NCBI RefSeq assembly: GCF_002887815.1
Contig: NZ_PDHO01000016.1
Coordinates: forward strand, 1-64,000
DNA length: 64,000 nt
Source: Mycobacterium sp. ENV421
Lineage (GTDB): Bacteria; Actinomycetota; Actinomycetes; Mycobacteriales; Mycobacteriaceae
Reading direction: 5' to 3'
Shown: positions 33,634 through 42,435 of the stretch, piece after piece
How the letters are laid out: each line of letters starts with the position of its first letter
How positions within the stretch are numbered: the first letter of the stretch is position 1
Program-made: the position numbers and the translations under genes
Notes under the pieces: generated by a model
The model's input: only the letters and a program-made list of their open reading frames with translations
Databases searched by the model: none
What the model was told of the DNA's origin: nothing

Positions 33634-34848
33634 GTGACTGATACCCCTGACCTGCCGTTGGCCGGTGTCCGCATCGTCGAGATCTCCAGCTTCGTGGCAG
33701 TTCCGCTGGCCGGTATGACGCTGGCCCAACTGGGCGCCGAGGTCATCCGTGTCGACCCGGTCGGCGGCGCGGCCGACTACAAGCGCTGGCCACTGACGCA
33801 GGCCGGGGACAGCATCTATTGGGCGGGCCTGAACAAGAGCAAGCGCTCGGTCGCCGCCGACATGCGCTCGGAGAAAGGACAGCGGCTGGTCGCCCGGCTG
33901 ATCGCCGACGCGGGTGTATTGATCACCAATGTTGCCGGGCGGCAATGGCATTCCTACGACGAGCTGAGCGCTCTCCGCCCCGACCTCATCCATCTGGAAG
34001 TGGTCGGCCGTGGCGACGGGTCCACCGGGGTGGACTACACCGTCAACGCCGCCACCGGATTTCCTCTCGTCACCGGCTCGCCGAGCCAGGGCGGTCCGGT
34101 CAACCACGTGCTGCCTGCCTGGGACGTCAGCTGCGGTCTGTATGCCGCGCTGGCGATCCTGGTAGCCCTGCGGCGCAGGGATGCGACGGGGGCGGGCAGC
34201 CGCATCCGGCTTCCGCTCGACGACGTCGCACTGGCCACCGCGGCAAACCTCGGCTTCCTCACCGAGCCGATGGTCAACGGCACCCAGCGACCGCGCCTGG
34301 GCAATGCGATCTACGGCCAGTACGGCCAGGACTACACCAGCAGCGACGGCGCCACCTTCATGCTGGTCGCGCTGACCAACCGGCACTTCCGTGACCTCAC
34401 CGAGCTCACCGGGACGACGAAAGCCGTTGCCGCCGTTGCCGAAGCGCTGGGTGCCGACTTCGCCGACGAGGGTCAGCGCTACGAGCACCGGGCGGTGCTG
34501 ACCGGCCTGTTCGCGCCGTGGTTCCGAAGCCACACCGCCGACGAGGTGAGCGCGGCGCTGTCGGCCAGCTCGGTGCTGTGGGACCGCTACCTCGACTTCG
34601 CCGAAGTCGCGAAGGACCCGCGGGTGACGGCTAATCCGTTGTTCAGCGCAGTGGAGCAGCCCAGGATCGGCACCTACCTGGCACCGGGGCTGCCGATGTC
34701 GGTCGACGGTGCACACGTAGCCGCTCAGCCCGCGCCCGCGCTCGGTGATGACACCGCGGCCGTGCTGACCGAGTTCGGGCTCACCGACGACGAGATCACC
34801 GAGCTGCTCGAATCCGGCACTGTGACAACGGGAACCGGTCCCGCGTGA
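33634..34848 (+). CDS. Class III (CaiB/BaiF) CoA transferase, possibly 2-methylfumaryl-CoA isomerase-like
   Basis: Family III CoA transferase of 404 residues. The N-terminus LPLAGVRIVEISSFVAVPLAG and LAQLGAEVIRVDP is typical. The catalytic aspartate is Asp164 in PAWDVSCGLYAA, and LNKSKRSVAADM lies in the CoA-contact region. Mycobacterial members close to this sequence are often annotated as 2-methylfumaryl-CoA isomerase, an intramolecular CoA transfer, but the rest of that pathway is not visible. The stop overlaps the next start by GTGA, tying it to an acyl-CoA thioesterase. Substrate unassigned. Confidence 0.85.
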   Translation: MTDTPDLPLAGVRIVEISSFVAVPLAGMTLAQLGAEVIRVDPVGGAADYKRWPLTQAGDSIYWAGLNKSKRSVAADMRSEKGQRLVARLIADAGVLITNVAGRQWHSYDELSALRPDLIHLEVVGRGDGSTGVDYTVNAATGFPLVTGSPSQGGPVNHVLPAWDVSCGLYAALAILVALRRRDATGAGSRIRLPLDDVALATAANLGFLTEPMVNGTQRPRLGNAIYGQYGQDYTSSDGATFMLVALTNRHFRDLTELTGTTKAVAAVAEALGADFADEGQRYEHRAVLTGLFAPWFRSHTADEVSAALSASSVLWDRYLDFAEVAKDPRVTANPLFSAVEQPRIGTYLAPGLPMSVDGAHVAAQPAPALGDDTAAVLTEFGLTDDEITELLESGTVTTGTGPA

Positions 34849-35645
34849 GCACGCTGTCGCGGCTGCTGAACGTCACCCCGGACCATGCCGGTGCTTTTGT
34901 CGGGGAAGCGAGCGGACCGCCGGACAAACGCGCTTACGGCGGCCACCTCGCCGCACAGGCGATGGCCGCGGCCTGCCACACCGTCGATGCCGACAAGGCA
35001 CCGACCAGCCTGCACGTCCAGTTCCTGCGCGGCGGGGATGCGGGTGCGCCGGTCCACTACGAGGTCGACCACGTCTACGACGGCCGCACCACGGCGTCGC
35101 GGCGGGTGCTGGCCCGCCAGGATGGGCGGCTGCTGACCACCGCGACCATGTCGTTCTCCGCCGCGGCGGACGGTCCCGAGCACGCGGCACAGGCGACAAC
35201 GTCCGGTGATCCCGAGCAACTGCCCGCCACCGGTCCCATCGGCCCGGCGCCGTCACTGCCGCTCGACGAGATCGACATCCGCACCGACGATGACCGCAGT
35301 ACAGGCGAATTCGTGCGCCGGCTGTGGTGGCGAGTCACCGTGCCGCTGGACGGTCCGGCATGGCTGGGCGCCTGCGCGGCGGTCTACGTCACCGATATCT
35401 ACGGCATCGATCCGGTACTGCAGGTGCACGGCCACTCGATGGTCGACCGCAGCCACCGCACCGCGACCACCGACTCGTCCATCTGGTTCCACCGGCCGAT
35501 CGACGCCGGGCAATGGAATCTGCTGGAATCGCGCTCACCGGCCGCCGCGCGGGGGCGCGGTCTGGTGACGTTGAACCTCTACGACGCCGACAAGGTGCTG
35601 ACCGCCACCCTGGTTCAGGAAGGGCTGGCGATCGTCCGCTCCTGA
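34845..35645 (+). CDS. tesB: Acyl-CoA thioesterase II (TesB-like)
   Basis: Double-hotdog thioesterase of 266 residues with a GTG start overlapping the CoA transferase stop. The first hotdog has RAYGGHLAAQAMAAACHT and SLHVQFLRGGDAGAPV. The second has TATTDSSIWFHRPIDAGQW, with the conserved Asp of the TesB active site, and SRSPAAARGRGLV. It hydrolyses acyl-CoA to free acid and CoA. Coupling to a CoA transferase suggests the pair handles the same acyl-CoA (inference). The 3' end overlaps the convergent TetR gene by 31 bp. Confidence 0.9.
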   Translation: MSTLSRLLNVTPDHAGAFVGEASGPPDKRAYGGHLAAQAMAAACHTVDADKAPTSLHVQFLRGGDAGAPVHYEVDHVYDGRTTASRRVLARQDGRLLTTATMSFSAAADGPEHAAQATTSGDPEQLPATGPIGPAPSLPLDEIDIRTDDDRSTGEFVRRLWWRVTVPLDGPAWLGACAAVYVTDIYGIDPVLQVHGHSMVDRSHRTATTDSSIWFHRPIDAGQWNLLESRSPAAARGRGLVTLNLYDADKVLTATLVQEGLAIVRS

Positions 35646-36280
35646 GGACGCGACCGGCGAGCCTGCCGCTCTGTCGCCAACGCCCGGGTCTCGTCGGACA
35701 ACGGCGCGCCCAGCATCGCGGCGACGGTGTCGACCAGATGACTGATGAACAGCCGGTCGTCGGCGTGCGGCGCGGTGGCCGCGCGGCGCCCCAGCTCCAC
35801 CGCGGCGTAGACCAGCGCACCCAGCCGCGGGTGCAGGGTGACAGCCACCGGATCGAGCATCGGCTCCAACAAGGCGCGCCAGCGTTGCAGGCTGCCGGAG
35901 CGCCCGGTCAGGTCGAACGACGGCACCGGCCGGTTCAGCAGGTCGGCGTGGACGCGCAGGAACGCCGGGCCGCCATCGGGGTCGGCCAGCTTGGCGGCCA
36001 GCGGGCGGACCAACGCCGAGGCCATCGCCCGCATCGACGGCGTGGCCTCGCCCTCGATGCCGTCCAGCAGGGCATCTCGGCGCGCGTCGACGACCGGCAG
36101 GTGCTTGTCGGCGATCGCCGCGAGCACCCCGGCGCGGTCAGTGAAGTGGTACTGCACCGCCATCACATTGCGGGCACCCGCCTCGCGGGCGATCTCCCGC
36201 AGGCTGACCGCGTCGACGCCGCGCTCGGCGAACAACCGCTCGGCGGTTGCCACCAGATTGGCCGACGTGTCGGCGGCCAT
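35615..36280 (-). CDS. TetR family transcriptional regulator
   Basis: Regulator of 221 residues. The helix-turn-helix spans about residues 8-52 (ATAERLFAERGVDAVSLREIAREAGARNVMAV, with QYHF as the conserved YHF end). The C-terminal domain has the TetR_C-type LFISHLVDTVAAMLGAP block. It starts 11 nt after the acyl-CoA dehydrogenase stop, so the two form an operon, and a palindrome at 37633-37650 lies in front of that operon. Control of fatty-acid or sterol-type acyl-CoA degradation is inferred from the neighbours. Confidence 0.9.
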   Translation of the reverse strand: MAADTSANLVATAERLFAERGVDAVSLREIAREAGARNVMAVQYHFTDRAGVLAAIADKHLPVVDARRDALLDGIEGEATPSMRAMASALVRPLAAKLADPDGGPAFLRVHADLLNRPVPSFDLTGRSGSLQRWRALLEPMLDPVAVTLHPRLGALVYAAVELGRRAATAPHADDRLFISHLVDTVAAMLGAPLSDETRALATERQARRSRPQERTIASPS

Positions 36281-36291
36281 TCAGCGCGCCA

Positions 36292-37587
36292 TCACAGCTG
36301 GGCGACCTCGTGTTCGAGCAGTTCGGCCAGCTTCGCCTGGGCAGCCGCACGCCGGGTCGGGATGTGCTGCGACGGGAACAGGGTGTGGACCGGCTCGTAC
36401 TCCTTGAGTGTGCGGCGCGCGACGGTCAGCTTGTGCACCTCGGTCGGACCGTCGGCGATCGCCAGCGATTCCGCGCCCACCAACATCTTCACGAACGGCA
36501 TCTCGTCGGAAACACCCAATGCCCCATGCAGATGCATGGCCCGCTGCACCACGTCGTGCAACACCTGCGGCATAGCGACCTTCACCGCGGCGATGTCCCG
36601 GCGCACCTTCTGGTAGTCGTGGTACTTGTCGATCTTCCACGCGGTGCGCAGCACCAGCAGCCGGAACTGTTCGATCTGGATCCAGCTGTCGGCGATCTTC
36701 TCCTGCGTCATCTGGTAGTCGCCGAGGGGACCGCTGCGGGTCTGACGCGACACCGCCCGCTCACACATCATGTCGAATGCCTTGCGGGCCAACGCGATCG
36801 TGCGCATGGCGTGGTGCACCCGGCCGCCGCCGAGCCGGGTCTGCGCGATCGCGAACGCCTGCCCCTCACCACCGAGCACGTGGTCGGCAGGCACCCGGAC
36901 GTCGTTGTAGCGGACGTAGCCATGGCCGGCGCGGTCGTCGGACTCGCCGCCGACGCCGACGTTGCGGATGATCTCGATGCCCGGGGTCTCGGCCGGCACG
37001 ATGAACAGCGACATCTTCTGATGCGTGCGGGCCTCCGGATTGGTCACCACCATGACGATGAAGAAGCTGGCGTTGCGGGCATTGGAGGAAAACCACTTCT
37101 CGCCGTTGATGACCCACTCGTCCCCGTCGCGCTCGCCATGGGTGGTGAACAGGCCGGGATCCGAACCACCATGCGGCTCGGTCATCGAGTAGCACGACGA
37201 CATCTCGCCGTCGAGCAGCGGCTGCAGGTAGCGCTTCTTCTGTTCCTCGGTGCCGAACATCGCGAGGATCTCGGCATTACCGGAGTCCGGCGCCTGTGAG
37301 CCGAAAACTGAAGGCGCCCAACGTGAGCGGCCGACGATCTCGTTGAGCAACGCCAGCTTGACCTGGCCGTAGCCCTGGCCGCCGAGCTCCGGGCTCAGGT
37401 GCGCCGCCCACAGCCCCTGCTCGCGGACCGCCTGTTGCAGGGGACGCAGCACCCGCAGCACCTGGGGGTTGGTCTTCTCGTACGGGTCCAGCGGGGCGAA
37501 GTCCAGCGGCTCGAGCTTGTCCTGCATGAACTCCTCGACCCAGTCGAGCTTCTTCTGGTACTCGGGGTCGGTTTCGAAATCCCACAT
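36292..37587 (-). CDS. Acyl-CoA dehydrogenase
   Basis: FAD-dependent acyl-CoA dehydrogenase of 431 residues, resembling the ACAD10/11-type long-chain enzymes. Visible are the flavin/substrate block CYSMTEPHGGSDPGLF, EKWFSSNARNASFFIVM, ARLGGGRVHHAMR and the C-terminal RAMHLHGALGVSDEMPF. It carries out the first step of beta-oxidation on an unidentified acyl-CoA; no electron-transfer flavoprotein gene is adjacent. It is the first gene of a fadE-tetR operon and is divergent from the PRC/MgtE_N gene. Which Glu is the catalytic base cannot be fixed by eye. Confidence 0.92.
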   Translation of the reverse strand: MWDFETDPEYQKKLDWVEEFMQDKLEPLDFAPLDPYEKTNPQVLRVLRPLQQAVREQGLWAAHLSPELGGQGYGQVKLALLNEIVGRSRWAPSVFGSQAPDSGNAEILAMFGTEEQKKRYLQPLLDGEMSSCYSMTEPHGGSDPGLFTTHGERDGDEWVINGEKWFSSNARNASFFIVMVVTNPEARTHQKMSLFIVPAETPGIEIIRNVGVGGESDDRAGHGYVRYNDVRVPADHVLGGEGQAFAIAQTRLGGGRVHHAMRTIALARKAFDMMCERAVSRQTRSGPLGDYQMTQEKIADSWIQIEQFRLLVLRTAWKIDKYHDYQKVRRDIAAVKVAMPQVLHDVVQRAMHLHGALGVSDEMPFVKMLVGAESLAIADGPTEVHKLTVARRTLKEYEPVHTLFPSQHIPTRRAAAQAKLAELLEHEVAQL

Positions 37588-37632
37588 GGTGACGTCCTCG
37601 GATCGGCAGCGTTAAGGCGCCGCGATCATAAC

Positions 37633-37650
37633 TTCATGCATCTGCATTAA
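37633..37650. promoter_or_regulatory. Palindrome upstream of the fadE-tetR operon
   Basis: TTCATGCATCTGCATTAA has arms TTCATGCA and TGCATTAA with one mismatch around TC. It lies 46 bp before the acyl-CoA dehydrogenase start, in an AT-richer patch of the divergent region. Position and size fit autoregulation by the operon's own TetR protein (inference). Confidence 0.55.
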
Positions 37651-37697
37651 TCAACGACCGGCGATCACCGGCCCGCCGGATCAGGCATGCTTCCAGC

Positions 37698-38522
37698 GTG
37701 CTGTTGCTCAGCCGGATCACCGGCCAGGACGTGCGGGCGGCCGGTGACCGGGTCATCGGCCAACTCGCTGACCTGACCGTGCTCCTCAGCCAGCCGTCGG
37801 GACGCCTTCTCGTCGAGCGGTTACTGATCACCCGCCGCCGGGAGCCCCCGCTGCTGGTGCCGTGGGACCGTGTGATCAGCTTCGAGCGCGACAAACTCAC
37901 GATCGCCGGGGACGTCCAGAACGCCGACTTCGAGCTGCGTGAGCACGAGATCCGGCTGGTGCGAGACGTACTGGACACCCAGGTCGTCGACGTGGTGGGG
38001 CAGCGGGTGGCCCGCGTCGCGGACGTGGTGCTGGCGCGAACGGAGGCCCACCGCCTCGAACTGGTCGGTGTGGAGGTGGGTTTCGGCGCGGTGTTGCGGC
38101 GCCTGCGGCTGGAACCGCTCGGTGTGCGCGTCGGTCGCGACATCGTCGACTGGGCTGACCTCCACCTGACCTCCGAACGCGGCCACGCAGCCCAGCTCGC
38201 CTGCCGGCGCTCGGCCGTGCACCGCCTCGACGCCCGCGGCCTGGCGGCACTGGTCAGCCGGGTGGACACCGAATCGGCCACCGAGATACTCGCGGTCAGA
38301 GGTCCCCGGCTGGCCGCCGACGTCGTCCGCGCCGCCCATCCGTCGGTGGCTGAACGCGTCCTGCGCGCGATGCCGGGCGCGCACGCCGCCCAGATCGTGG
38401 CGGCCATGTCCGACGAGCACGCCGGGCGGTGGCGCGAACGACTCAGGCATGCTCCCGGCCGGCACTTTCTGCGCTCGCGGGTGTGGCCGCGGCGCCGGCA
38501 CCTCGGTGACGTGACGTCATGA
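37698..38522 (+). CDS. PRC-barrel / MgtE N-domain-like cytosolic protein
   Basis: Soluble protein of 274 residues, GTG start. The first part has two PRC-barrel-like repeats (about 5-65 and 90-155; GDRVIGQLADLTVLL and GQRVARVADVVLAR). The second part, about 170-250, looks like the superhelical MgtE N domain: LDARGLAALVSRVDTESATEIL, then VAERVLRAMPGAHAAQIVAAM. In MgtE channels that domain senses cytosolic magnesium. No membrane helix is present. The stop overlaps the start of the NRAMP-like transporter (ATGA), so the protein is very probably its cytosolic partner or sensor (inference). Confidence 0.8.
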   Translation: MLLLSRITGQDVRAAGDRVIGQLADLTVLLSQPSGRLLVERLLITRRREPPLLVPWDRVISFERDKLTIAGDVQNADFELREHEIRLVRDVLDTQVVDVVGQRVARVADVVLARTEAHRLELVGVEVGFGAVLRRLRLEPLGVRVGRDIVDWADLHLTSERGHAAQLACRRSAVHRLDARGLAALVSRVDTESATEILAVRGPRLAADVVRAAHPSVAERVLRAMPGAHAAQIVAAMSDEHAGRWRERLRHAPGRHFLRSRVWPRRRHLGDVTS

Positions 38523-39757
38523 CCGCGGCGGGCCGCACCACCACCAGGGTCGGCGCACTGCTCGCCGTCCTCGGCCCCGGATTGCTGGCCGGGCTGTCCG
38601 ACGACGATCCGGCCGGTATCACCACCTACTCGGTGCTCGGTGCCGACCACGGCTACCAGCTGCTGTGGGTGCTGCTGCTGTCCACCGTCGCGCTGATCGT
38701 GTTCCACAGTCTGGCCGCCAGGATGGGGGTGGTCACCGGTCAAGGGTTGATCGGGTTGGTACGGCAGCGCTACGGCGTCCGGGTGGGCGCAGCCATCCTG
38801 GCCGCCCTGGTGATCGCCAACGTCGGAACCACCTGCGCCGAATTCGCCGGTATCGCAGCAGGATTCGAACTCTTCGGCCTCAGTCGATACATCAGTGTTC
38901 CCGCCGCGGCAGTCGCCGTCTCGCTGCTGGTGCTGCGCGGCAGCTTCCACCGCGTCGAGCGGCTGCTGCTGGCGTTGTCCACGGTCTTCCTCGCCTACGT
39001 CGCGTCCGGATTCCTGGCCAAACCTGACTGGGGGGCCGCACTGCACGGGACGTTCGTGCCGACGATGCCGATGACCGGACCGGCGATCGCGATCGTGACG
39101 GCCACGCTGGGCACCACGCTGGCGCCGTGGGGGTTGTCGTTCATGCAGTCCTACGCCGTCGACAAGAAACTCCGCACCGACGACCTCCCGCTGGAGCGGG
39201 TGGACGTGATCACCGGCGCGGTGCTGACCGGTGTCATCGGGTTCTTCGTGGTGGTCGCCTGCGCGGCGACCCTGCACCGCGACGGGCGCGGCATCAGCGA
39301 CGCCGCCGATGCGGCGGTCGCTCTGCAACCGCTGGCCGGTGAGGCGGCGGGCACGTTGTTCGCGGTGGGACTGATCGGCGCGGCGTTCCTGGCCGCCTCC
39401 ATCCTGCCGTTGTCGACGGCCTACGCCGTCTGCGAATACGCCGGCGTGGAGGCCGCGATCGACGATCCCTACCGCGAGGCCCGCACGTTCTATCTGACGT
39501 ACGGGATCGTCACCGTGCTCGGCGCCGTCATCGTCCTGGCCCCCAACGCCCCGCTGGTGCCGATCCTCATCGGTACCCAGGTGCTCAACGCGGTGCTGTT
39601 GATTCCGCTGATGGTCGCGATGATCGGGCTGGGCCGCGACCGTGAACTCATGGGCCGGTTCGCGATGCGCCGTTCCGGGACGATCGTCTACAGCGTCACC
39701 ACTGTCGTGGTCGTGGTCTGTGTCGCGGCATTGGGCATCACGATGGCCTTCGGCTGA
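38519..39757 (+). CDS. NRAMP-family-like divalent cation transporter with altered metal site
   Basis: Integral membrane transporter of 412 residues with about 11 helices. The first helix reads GPGLLAGLSDDDPAGITTYS, matching the NRAMP helix-1 motif DPGN as DPAG: Asp30 is kept and the metal-binding Asn is replaced by Gly33. In helix 6 the usual MPH appears as APW (202-204), so the soft Met ligand that favours manganese and iron is lost. Loss of these two ligands is, from memory, what marks the magnesium-transporting NRMT branch. The coupled upstream gene has an MgtE_N-like domain, which supports magnesium. Alternative: an unassigned NRAMP-like transporter. Confidence 0.85.
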   Translation: MTAAGRTTTRVGALLAVLGPGLLAGLSDDDPAGITTYSVLGADHGYQLLWVLLLSTVALIVFHSLAARMGVVTGQGLIGLVRQRYGVRVGAAILAALVIANVGTTCAEFAGIAAGFELFGLSRYISVPAAAVAVSLLVLRGSFHRVERLLLALSTVFLAYVASGFLAKPDWGAALHGTFVPTMPMTGPAIAIVTATLGTTLAPWGLSFMQSYAVDKKLRTDDLPLERVDVITGAVLTGVIGFFVVVACAATLHRDGRGISDAADAAVALQPLAGEAAGTLFAVGLIGAAFLAASILPLSTAYAVCEYAGVEAAIDDPYREARTFYLTYGIVTVLGAVIVLAPNAPLVPILIGTQVLNAVLLIPLMVAMIGLGRDRELMGRFAMRRSGTIVYSVTTVVVVVCVAALGITMAFG

Positions 39758-39774
39758 GCAGAACGGAGCGCCTA

Positions 39775-40569
39775 GTGAGCACTACAGTTGCCCTCGACGT
39801 CGACGACTCCGGCGTCGCCCTGATCACTCTGGACGGCCCGGAACGGCTCAACGCGTTCTCCGCCGACACCGCCCGCCAGCTCGGCCAGGCCTATCGCCGG
39901 TGCGACGCCGACGATGCCGTCCGCGCCGTGGTGGTCACCGGCGCAGGCCGGGCATTCTGTGCCGGGGCCGACATGACCGCCGCCGCTGCGGCGTTCGACG
40001 CCCCCGACGAGGGCTTCAGCGCCTCGCCCATCCAGCCGCCGGCCTGGCGGGTGCGCAAGCTGGTGATCGCTGCGATCAACGGCCCCGCGATCGGCATCGG
40101 GCTGACCCTGGCGCTGCAATGCGACATCCGGCTGGTCGCCGAGGACGCCAAGCTCGCGATCCCCCAGGTGCGCCGCGGCATGATCGGCGACTGCGCCGTG
40201 CACGCCACCCTCAAGCGCGCCGTCGGCCTGGCCGTGGCCGCCGACATCCTGCTCACCGGCCGCACGTTCACCGGCCGGGAGGCGGCCACCCTCGGGATCG
40301 CCAGCCGCGCGCTCCCCTCAGGCGAGGTGCTCCCGGCCGCGCTGGAGCTCGCCCGCGACGTGGCGCTGGCCGCCAACCCGGCCTCGGTGGCATACAGCAA
40401 GCGGCTGCTATGGACTGAGACCGACCTCGACGCGGTGGCCGACGAGGAGACTACGGTGCACCTGAAATTGATGGGCGGCCCGGACGCGGCCGAGGGCCCG
40501 GCCGCCTGGCGGGAGAAGCGGCCCCCGGTGTGGCGGTCCACGGCCGGCGAGACGGGAGACCCCGCATGA
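39775..40569 (+). CDS. Enoyl-CoA hydratase/isomerase family protein
   Basis: Crotonase-fold protein of 264 residues with a GTG start. The oxyanion-hole segments are VVVTGAGRAFCAGADMT and INGPAIGIGLTLALQCDIRL. DAKLAIPQVRRGMIGDCAVH lies where the catalytic glutamates of hydratases usually sit. One catalytic Glu position appears to be replaced, so isomerase or another crotonase activity is possible. Its stop overlaps the SDR start (ATGA), so it forms an operon with the SDR and probably the GNAT gene. Substrate unknown. Confidence 0.87.
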   Translation: MSTTVALDVDDSGVALITLDGPERLNAFSADTARQLGQAYRRCDADDAVRAVVVTGAGRAFCAGADMTAAAAAFDAPDEGFSASPIQPPAWRVRKLVIAAINGPAIGIGLTLALQCDIRLVAEDAKLAIPQVRRGMIGDCAVHATLKRAVGLAVAADILLTGRTFTGREAATLGIASRALPSGEVLPAALELARDVALAANPASVAYSKRLLWTETDLDAVADEETTVHLKLMGGPDAAEGPAAWREKRPPVWRSTAGETGDPA

Positions 40570-41450
40570 CCACCACGGCCGAGGTTCTCTCCGGAGTCGA
40601 TCTGACCGGCCGGACGGTCGTCATCACCGGCGCCTCGACCGGCCTGGGGCTGCAGACCGCCCGGGCCATGCAGTCCGTCGGCGCCGAGATCGTCGCGGCG
40701 GTACGCGATCTGGACAAGACCCGCTCGGTGATCGACTGCGAGACCGTGCACCTCGAACTCGGCGACCTGCGTTCGGCGCGCGCCGCGGCCGAGGCGATCG
40801 CCACCCGTCACGACCGCATCGACGTGCTCATCAACAACGCCGGGGTGATGGCCCCGCCACTGACCCGCACCGTGCAGGGCTACGAAATGCAGCTCGGCAC
40901 CAACCATCTCGGTCACTTCGTGCTCACCACCGGACTGGCCGACCGCTTTGGGGACGGCACGCGCATCGTCAACCTCAGCAGCCGCGGACACCAGCTCGGC
41001 GGGATCCGATGGGATGACCCGAACTACGACGACGAGAGCGCCTACGACAAGTGGCAGGCGTACGGGCAGAGCAAGACCGCCAATGTGCTGTTCACCGTCG
41101 AATCGGAACGGCGGTGGGGACCGCTGGGCGTGCATTCGTTCGCTGTGCATCCCGGGGTGGTGTTCACCGATCTGGCCCGGCACATGACCCGCGACGATTT
41201 CCGTGCTGGCGGCACGCTGGCCAACCTCGAGGTGACCGACGTCGAGCACGGAGCGGCGACCACGGTGTGGGCGGCCACCAGCCCCGAACTCGACGGGCGG
41301 GGCGGTCTCTATCTCGAGGACTGCCACGTCGCCGACGCGATGGTCGACGGTGTCGAGGGCGGGTACGCGCCCTGGGCGGTCGACCCCGCGCAGGCCGCCC
41401 GGTTGTGGGAGTGGTCTGCGCGCCAGGCCACGCTTAATTTGGGTGACTAA
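40566..41450 (+). CDS. Short-chain dehydrogenase/reductase
   Basis: SDR oxidoreductase of 294 residues from the ATG at 40566, which overlaps the hydratase stop. The cofactor motif is VVITGASTGLGLQTA, NNAG appears in LINNAGVMAPP, and the active site has NLSSRGH with YGQSK (YxxxK). The sequence resembles the retinol-dehydrogenase/WWOX-like SDRs that are common in mycobacteria. The catalytic triad is intact. Substrate unknown; lipid or ketone reduction is typical. Confidence 0.9.
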   Translation: MTTTAEVLSGVDLTGRTVVITGASTGLGLQTARAMQSVGAEIVAAVRDLDKTRSVIDCETVHLELGDLRSARAAAEAIATRHDRIDVLINNAGVMAPPLTRTVQGYEMQLGTNHLGHFVLTTGLADRFGDGTRIVNLSSRGHQLGGIRWDDPNYDDESAYDKWQAYGQSKTANVLFTVESERRWGPLGVHSFAVHPGVVFTDLARHMTRDDFRAGGTLANLEVTDVEHGAATTVWAATSPELDGRGGLYLEDCHVADAMVDGVEGGYAPWAVDPAQAARLWEWSARQATLNLGD

Positions 41451-41456
41451 CCTGCA

Positions 41457-42065
41457 GTGGTGCCCATCGACGTCCGTCCCGCCCGCAAGGCTGACATCCC
41501 GGCTTTGGCGCGGGTCCTGGGTCGAGCGTTTCACGACGACCCGGTGATGGCGTGGGTGCAACCCGACGTCGAGCGGCGCAGGGCTGCACTGCCCGGAATG
41601 TTCAGCGCCCTGACCCGCCACCACTTCCTGGCCGGTCGTGGCACCGAGGTGGCAGTATCCGACGACGGGATCGCGGCAGCCGCGCTGTGGGATCCGCCCG
41701 GCCGGTGGGAGCAGTCGCCGCGCGAACAGCTGGCGATGCTGCCCGGCGTCATCCGCGCCTTTCGCGGCCGGCTGGCCGCCGGGCGGGCGGTGACCGACCT
41801 GATGAAAGAGCACCATCCGGAGGAGCCGCACTGGTACCTGGGCGTCATCGGCAGCGACCCCAGCGTGCGTGGTGGCGGGTTCGGTCACGCGCTGATGTGC
41901 TCGCGGCTGGATCGCTGCGACGCCGAATACGCTCCCGCCTACCTCGAGTCCAGCAACCCCGACAACATTCCGTACTACCAACGGTTCGGTTTCGAGGTGA
42001 CCGGGGAGATCACGCTGCCCGAAGGCGGCCCGTCATTGTGGCCGATGTGGCGCGCAGCGCGATGA
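41457..42065 (+). CDS. GNAT family N-acetyltransferase
   Basis: Acetyl-CoA-dependent acetyltransferase of about 202 residues. Start is GTG at 41457 or GTG at 41460; both give VPIDVRPARKADIPALARVLG. The acetyl-CoA motif is GSDPSVRGGGFGHALM, and the C-terminal YLESSNPDNIPYYQRFGFEV with PLWPMWR-like ending (SLWPMWR) is typical of this GNAT subgroup. It lies 6 bp after the SDR gene. The acceptor is unknown. Confidence 0.88.
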   Translation: MVPIDVRPARKADIPALARVLGRAFHDDPVMAWVQPDVERRRAALPGMFSALTRHHFLAGRGTEVAVSDDGIAAAALWDPPGRWEQSPREQLAMLPGVIRAFRGRLAAGRAVTDLMKEHHPEEPHWYLGVIGSDPSVRGGGFGHALMCSRLDRCDAEYAPAYLESSNPDNIPYYQRFGFEVTGEITLPEGGPSLWPMWRAAR

Positions 42066-42111
42066 CACCGCGGGCGGTTTAACCGCCCCGGCAGCCGGGC
42101 AGCCCGTTGGC

Positions 42112-42435
42112 ATGACCAATCCAGCCGACTTCGCAGATGACAGTGGCCCCGGCGACACCCTGAGCGGCTCGGAGTCGCTCGACTCCGACGAGGTGCGCAA
42201 CAGCGACGGCGACGATGTTGTGGACCCACCTGAAGGATGGAGTGGGGCAACCAAGTTCGGCATCACAGCGCGGGAGGAACGCGAGGGCGAGTCGTTGGAC
42301 GCTCGGCTCAGCGAAGAAGAGCCCGACGTGATCGCCGACATCGAGCCGGACGACACCGCCCCGGATCGGGCGCATCGCGGCCAGATCAGCGGGACCCCCG
42401 AAGACGGTGACTCGCTGTACCCCCTTGTGGACTGA
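42112..42435 (+). CDS. DUF5709 domain-containing protein
   Basis: Acidic 107-residue protein with the DUF5709 core DPPEGWSGATKFGITAREE, then EGESLDARLSEEEPD. It has no signal peptide and looks mostly disordered outside the core. DUF5709 proteins are widespread in mycobacteria and related actinomycetes and have no known function. It stands alone, ended by the hairpin at 42614-42659. Confidence 0.8.
   Translation: MTNPADFADDSGPGDTLSGSESLDSDEVRNSDGDDVVDPPEGWSGATKFGITAREEREGESLDARLSEEEPDVIADIEPDDTAPDRAHRGQISGTPEDGDSLYPLVD

Noticed and set aside
37634..39328. 564-codon minus-strand frame across the MgtE_N and NRAMP-like genes
   Set aside because: It is a shadow of two well-supported plus-strand genes; its translation is Gln/His/Ser-rich without a domain.
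39891..41981. 696-codon minus-strand frame across the enoyl-CoA hydratase, SDR and GNAT genes
   Set aside because: All three plus-strand genes have intact catalytic motifs and coupled starts; the antisense frame has none.
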